In this document: positions 32,546 through 35,518 of the stretch, in pieces
How positions within the stretch are numbered: the stretch's first letter is position 1
Layout of the letters: the number at the start of each line of letters is the position of its first letter
Source of the DNA: a virus
Reading direction: 5' to 3' (one strand)
IMG/VR virus record: IMGVR_UViG_3300042991_000671
Coordinates: 1 to 35,518 of that record
Length of the DNA: 35,518 bases
Notes under the pieces: generated by a model
What the model was told of the DNA's origin: nothing
The model's input: only the letters and a program-made list of their open reading frames with translations
Database searches by the model: none
Program-made: the position numbers and the translations under genes

Positions 32546-32768
32546 TTATAATCTCTTTCCACATGTTTTCATAATCCTGTGGTAAAATTTGGTCTTTTTT
32601 ATCACGATATGCAGGATGCTTTGCCTTCAAAAAGTCTAATGCAAGTCGTACCCAAGCCGTATTATCCTTTTCTACTGATAAACCATGAGTTAGATTTAAA
32701 ACGGCCTCTTTTTCTAATGCCTCCAAATGGGCTAATAAAAGACCTGTCTCTTTTTTTTTCCGCCCCAT
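32511..32768 (-). CDS. putative small terminase subunit
   Basis: An 85-residue, highly charged helical protein starting MGRKKKETG, with helix-rich segments LLAHLEALEKEAVL and AWVRLALDFLKAKHPAYRDKK. It immediately precedes and overlaps the large terminase gene, the position of small terminase genes. It is short for that family and shows no clear helix-turn-helix, so it may represent a minimal version or a different protein. A GG/AGG site lies 13 nt upstream of the ATG. The upstream gene's stop region is a 14-bp direct repeat. Confidence 0.6.
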   Translation of the reverse strand: MGRKKKETGLLLAHLEALEKEAVLNLTHGLSVEKDNTAWVRLALDFLKAKHPAYRDKKDQILPQDYENMWKEIISEPETKNKDIQ

Positions 32769-32794
32769 ATTTTTAGCAACCTAATTTAACCAAC

Positions 32795-33199
32795 CTAATT
32801 TAACCAACCTTTTTTTTCATCAGTCTTAAAAATTGTTTCTATTAAAGTAGAATTTTTTAACAAATATTTTAAATAAATTCTATTTAATCTTTCCAATACT
32901 TTATATGTTCTTATATCTGGATAATCAAAGAATATATTAAACGCCGCCTCTAATGAAATATAAGCACTATTGATTTTAAATTCTCCTGTCATTGTTTCCG
33001 ATATAATTAAATATTGTTCTTTAGTCAATCTATTAAATAATTTGCATAAATAACTTACATAAGGTACATCCGGATCAATTAGCTTCATTATTTCAGCTAA
33101 TTCAAAATAAATTATGTTTTTAAAACTACAAGTAAAAATACTAAAATCTCCATCCGAATATATATTGTTTTCTATATTTCCGTCATTGCGTATAAACAT
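32795..33199 (-). CDS. hypothetical protein, late-operon start
   Basis: A 134-residue protein with mixed helices, starting MFIRNDGNIENN, and with CSFKNIIYFELAEIMKL and TKEQYLIISETMTGEF segments. Gly-Gly-Ala-Gly (GAGGAG) precedes the ATG. It ends at a TAG inside a 14-bp tandem repeat (GGTTGGTTAAATTA, 32783-32813). Located after two small genes and before terminase in a run starting at the - strand promoter. Function unknown; regulator or packaging helper are possibilities from position only. Confidence 0.65.
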   Translation of the reverse strand: MFIRNDGNIENNIYSDGDFSIFTCSFKNIIYFELAEIMKLIDPDVPYVSYLCKLFNRLTKEQYLIISETMTGEFKINSAYISLEAAFNIFFDYPDIRTYKVLERLNRIYLKYLLKNSTLIETIFKTDEKKGWLN

Positions 33200-33202
33200 T
33201 TC

Positions 33203-33409
33203 TTACTCCTCATAATAAGAGGCTACAAGCCATCTGCATACTTTAGTTAAAATAAAAGTTTCAGTATAAATATTATCACCATTATATTTTGAAGGTTTAT
33301 TATCATAATATAAATTATGTTCTTCTTCCAAACCAACTTCAATATCTTTAATATCTTCTTCGTCCAGGTTAATTTCTAAAATGTTTAATAAATTTCGTAG
33401 TGTATTCAT
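33203..33409 (-). CDS. hypothetical acidic small protein
   Basis: A 68-residue protein with a markedly acidic middle (NLDEEDIKDIEVGLEEEHN) between an N-terminal helix MNTLRNLLNILE and a C-terminal TFILTKVCRWLVASYYEE. AAAGGAA precedes the ATG. It overlaps the first gene of the operon by ATGA. No family was recognised. Confidence 0.6.
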   Translation of the reverse strand: MNTLRNLLNILEINLDEEDIKDIEVGLEEEHNLYYDNKPSKYNGDNIYTETFILTKVCRWLVASYYEE

Positions 33410-33693
33410 ATATTTTTTTCCTTTAAATATGTTAAATTTTCTCTAAAAAAATATAGATTTTCCCCATCTTTTAATATTTTAATTCTTATAATTTCATTAG
33501 AAAATAATTTAAAAACATAATATATATGAGATAAAAAATTTCTTAAATCAATAATACCCGAGATTATTAGGTCTAGTTTATTTTTTGTATAAATAATATT
33601 TATATCTGATTTTTTAAAATCTTGAACTAAAATATTTATTATATTATTCAAATCATTAGTTGATATTTTTTCAAAAATAATATTTATTTCCAT
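33406..33693 (-). CDS. hypothetical small protein, first gene of late operon
   Basis: A 95-residue protein starting MEINIIFEKISTND, with alternating helices and beta-prone Ile-rich segments (INIIYTKNKLDLIISGIIDL). The ribosome binding site is weak (AAAG). It is the most upstream - strand gene, about 65 bp downstream of a promoter candidate. No family was recognised. Confidence 0.6.
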   Translation of the reverse strand: MEINIIFEKISTNDLNNIINILVQDFKKSDINIIYTKNKLDLIISGIIDLRNFLSHIYYVFKLFSNEIIRIKILKDGENLYFFRENLTYLKEKNI

Positions 33694-33756
33694 TTTACTT
33701 TATGAATATTTTTTATTCTTATATCTCCATCATCATTTATTAACATGATCCCCTAT

Positions 33757-33784
33757 ATTATAGTGGTCAATTTTTATGCTTCAA
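33757..33784 (-). promoter_or_regulatory. sigma70-type promoter candidate of the late operon
   Basis: On the - strand TTGAAG (33784-33779), a 16-bp spacer and a perfect TATAAT (33762-33757). Transcription would start about 55-60 bp upstream of the ATG at 33693 and could run through to the RNR gene. The perfect -10 element is the best promoter match found in the right arm; the spacing is 1 bp short of optimal. Confidence 0.55.
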
Positions 33785-34056
33785 AACTCTATAAGCCTTA
33801 TGGCAGTAGGCTTTGATCTGTTTTTAGGAAATATGGCTGAAAAAGATTTAGTAGACTATTTGCATAAGTGTATATATATCAAATATATATAATGCTAAAA
33901 AATATTATATTGGCTTAATGCATCCTCGCAATCCCTTATAAAATTTTTATAAACCTATATTTTAAGCGGATTGTAGGCTATCAGATTTTTCATTTTTTCC
34001 TTGTAACTCAATAAAATAAAGGCTTTATAATATTACAATATGTATTATATACCCAA

Positions 34057-34097
34057 GACGCCTTATTAAGAATAATAACTATTATCATTAAGGCGTC
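34057..34097. repeat. inverted repeat with GACGCCTTA arms
   Basis: Arms GACGCCTTA (34057-34065) and TAAGGCGTC (34089-34097) are perfect 9-bp complements; the inner AT-rich sequence (TTAAGAATAATAACTATTATCATT) pairs further with some mismatches. It lies in the gene-free region upstream of the late promoter. No U tract follows on either side. Possible operator or structured leader. Confidence 0.55.
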
Positions 34098-34193
34098 GTG
34101 GTTATCTACTATACTATAAATTCCTAACAAAATAGCAGAATGACAAAATATACCAATTATCTTATTGATACGCCTTAAAATTGATTTAAACCC

Positions 34194-34373
34194 CTTTGGT
34201 GGCCATAATATCACTTTATTGGCAATCAAAGTTTACATAGACCACACCGTTCCTCCCAAAATAAGATTACATAAGATAAGATAAGATAAGATAAGATTAC
34301 ATAAGATAAGATAAGATAAGATTACATAGGATAAGATAAGATAAGATAAGAATATTCTTAATTGCCACCAAAG
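34194..34373. repeat. (ATAAG)n array bounded by CTTTGGTGGC/GCCACCAAAG
   Basis: Between 34259 and 34350 a pentamer ATAAG is repeated about 15 times, broken by two ATTAC insertions into three blocks (30, 25 and 30 bp) that make a higher-order repeat. The array is enclosed by a 10-bp inverted pair, CTTTGGTGGC at 34194-34203 and GCCACCAAAG at 34364-34373. The repeat is not a multiple of three in context and does not encode a protein. Simple AT-rich repeats like this are common next to replication origins as unwinding regions. Confidence 0.85.
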
Positions 34374-34394
34374 TGTTTTAATTTAACTAATCAG

Positions 34395-35126
34395 GTTTAT
34401 GAGTTTAGAATATTCAATTTCGAAGCCGCGTTTAATCTTAAGCAATACAAGTCAAGGCTACTTTATAAACCTTATAATATAAGGATTATAAATATTCAAT
34501 TTCGAAGCCGCGCTTAATCTTAAGCAATACAAGTTACTAATATTCTATAAGCCTTATAAATCAAGGTTAAAATAGTTGGCTTGTAAGCCTTGATTTATAA
34601 GGGACGGACTTTTTTGTGAATATTTTGAATATTTTAAAAATTAGGATCCTTGTAATATAAGGGTTACAAAGAATATTCAAATATTCAGTCCGTCCGTCCG
34701 TCTCTATAGTATCTTTATAATCTTATATAATATTATAAGATTATAAGATTATAAGACTATAAGATTATAATATTAAAAATGTATAAAGAAAATACTATAG
34801 CATGGACGGACGGACTGAATATTTGAATATTTCTTGTAAGCCTTGTAATATAAGGATCCTAATTTTTAAAATATTCAAAATATTCACAAAAAAGTCCATC
34901 CCTTATAAATCAAGGCTTACAAGTCGCCTATTTTAGTCTTGATTTATAAGGCTTATAGAGTAACCTTGGCTTGTATTGCTTAATATTAAGCACGGCTTCG
35001 AAATTGAATATTTATAATCCCTACAATATATGGCTTATAAAGTAGCCTTGACTTGTATTGCTTAATAGTAAGCACGGCTTCTAAATTGAATATTGTGAAT
35101 ATTCTAAACTCATAAACTCATAAACT
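34395..35126. repeat. imperfect palindrome of about 730 bp with four 43-bp elements
   Basis: Left arm about 34395-34719 and right arm about 34781-35126 are near-complements along their whole length, with scattered mismatches and a roughly 9-bp insertion in the right arm, around an AT-rich centre (34720-34780) made of ATTATAAG-type repeats. Each arm carries two direct copies of a 43-bp element with core GAAGCCG and AAGCAATACAAG: 34409-34451, 34491-34533, and, inverted, 34970-35012, 35052-35094. Next to the centre, repeated CCGTC (GTCCGTCCGTCCGTC at 34689 and its complement near 34804) is also mirrored. The right arm ends in four ATAAACTC copies. No reading frame explains it. Confidence 0.9.
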
Positions 35127-35149
35127 CATAAACTCATAATAATAAAATG

Positions 35150-35258
35150 ATAACCCTTTGGTGGTAATTAGGTTTATTTTGTTAATTTATGATTATAGGC
35201 ATATGTTCTTATTTTCTTATGAGGAGGTGAGGCCTCATTATTGCCACCAAAGGGTTAT
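35150..35258. repeat. 15-bp inverted repeat with CCACCAAAG core
   Basis: ATAACCCTTTGGTGG (35150-35164) and CCACCAAAGGGTTAT (35244-35258) are perfect complements, separated by 79 bp that include TGAGGAGGTGAGGCCTCA, itself a partial palindrome. The arms contain the same CCACCAAAG element as 34194, 34364 and the hairpin at 8750. Confidence 0.8.
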
Positions 35259-35518
35259 ATTGCAAATTTAATGATTAAGAGATACAATGGTATACTTTAT
35301 ATCATAAAATCAATTTGATATGCCTTAAATCGCCCAGGATTGAGTTGGCTATATAATATAAGGAAAATCGGGAATGGTGGTAGCACCACTCCCGATTTAG
35401 AAAGATTCTTGGCTTTTCTAAAAAAAAAATTTTAGACTGACCTTACCGGCATTAGTTTATAAAACTGGATGGCTTGCAGTACAAAGCTTTGAGAAAATGC
35501 ATACATTAGCAAGGAGAG
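35259..35518. other. gene-free right end with a hairpin
   Basis: No gene is seen. A hairpin at 35365-35398 (arms AAATCGGGAATGGTG / CACCACTCCCGATTT with one mismatch and a 4-nt loop) is followed by a normal stretch and then an A9T4 run near 35422. An open frame begins at an ATG near 35497 and runs off the right edge; if the ends of the window join, it continues in frame into the gene at 21. Confidence 0.5.

Larger units (their letters stand above)
33694..34193. other. gene-free leader region of the late operon
   Basis: About 500 bp with no convincing gene. It holds the - strand promoter candidate (33757-33784), an inverted repeat at 34057-34097 and a very AT-rich stretch TATATATATCAAATATATATA near 33873. 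A 30-codon + frame from 33801 and a 73-codon - frame at 34008-34229 are seen but not accepted. Confidence 0.5.

Noticed and set aside
33801-33893. 30-codon open frame on the + strand with an AGGA site before an inner Met
   Set aside because: Too short, no neighbours on that strand, lies in the late leader; kept only as a possibility.
34008-34229. 73-codon open frame on the - strand
   Set aside because: TTG start without a ribosome binding site, overlaps the GACGCCTTA hairpin and the CTTTGGTGGC element; more likely chance in AT-rich repeats.
34259-34350. Repeat peptide or CRISPR in the ATAAG array
   Set aside because: Pentamer repeat without spacers; no frame with start signal.
33694-35518. 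tRNA or other structured RNA gene
   Set aside because: No cloverleaf with a TTCRA-type T arm was seen by eye; hairpins are explained by inverted repeats. A covariance search was not possible.

Overview
The window reads as most or all of one small, AT-rich tailed-phage (or prophage) genome of about 35.5 kb. Genes are densely packed with frequent ATGA or short overlaps and strong AAGGAG-type ribosome binding sites. Stops are ordinary TAA/TAG/TGA, so no recoding is seen. The host cannot be named. Good Shine-Dalgarno sites argue against Bacteroidota, the head genes resemble Mu-type heads typical of Proteobacteria, and the phage carries an adenosylcobalamin-dependent ribonucleotide reductase, so it needs B12 in the host. 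No integrase, transposase, repressor or tRNA was recognised.

Left arm, + strand (21-6532): a replication and nucleotide module. It holds an unknown protein, an SNF2-like superfamily 2 helicase, a family A DNA polymerase with a proofreading exonuclease domain, a Dcd/dUTPase-fold protein lacking the usual catalytic Glu, a 640-bp control region (40-bp tandem repeats, a perfect 29-bp inverted repeat, an array of TGACAATATTTGTCA-like boxes, a promoter candidate), and an acidic unknown protein that ends in an intrinsic terminator.

Middle boundary (6537-6960): the two strands converge on a dense array of hairpins and a GC-rich 51-bp tandem repeat.

Right arm, - strand (33693 down to 6961): one long late operon. 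In transcription order it holds three small unknown genes, a small-terminase candidate, large terminase, Mu gp29-like portal, Mu I-like protease with a nested in-frame scaffold start, a decoration-like protein, a Mu T-like major capsid, a small protein, and a Mu gp36-like connector. Then come fibre-like and coiled-coil proteins, a lipoprotein, a DUF1599-like protein, tail tube/terminator candidates, large unknown baseplate-like proteins, a small membrane protein, a Hanks-type protein kinase, an HNH nuclease, duplicated tail/receptor-type proteins, and finally a minimal class II RNR. Several intergenic hairpins punctuate this operon, some next to ribosome binding sites, and may set protein ratios.

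Right end (33694-35518): about 1.8 kb without a convincing gene, built of nested repeats. It holds an (ATAAG)n array bounded by CCACCAAAG-type inverted elements, a roughly 730-bp imperfect palindrome with four copies of a 43-bp element, and two further hairpins. It lies between the start of the late operon and the window edge, where an origin, packaging site or divergent control region would be expected. The most novel-looking items are this palindrome, the kinase/membrane-protein cassette inside the tail operon, the three-part RNA element at the gp36-like gene, and the catalytic-Glu-less Dcd homologue.
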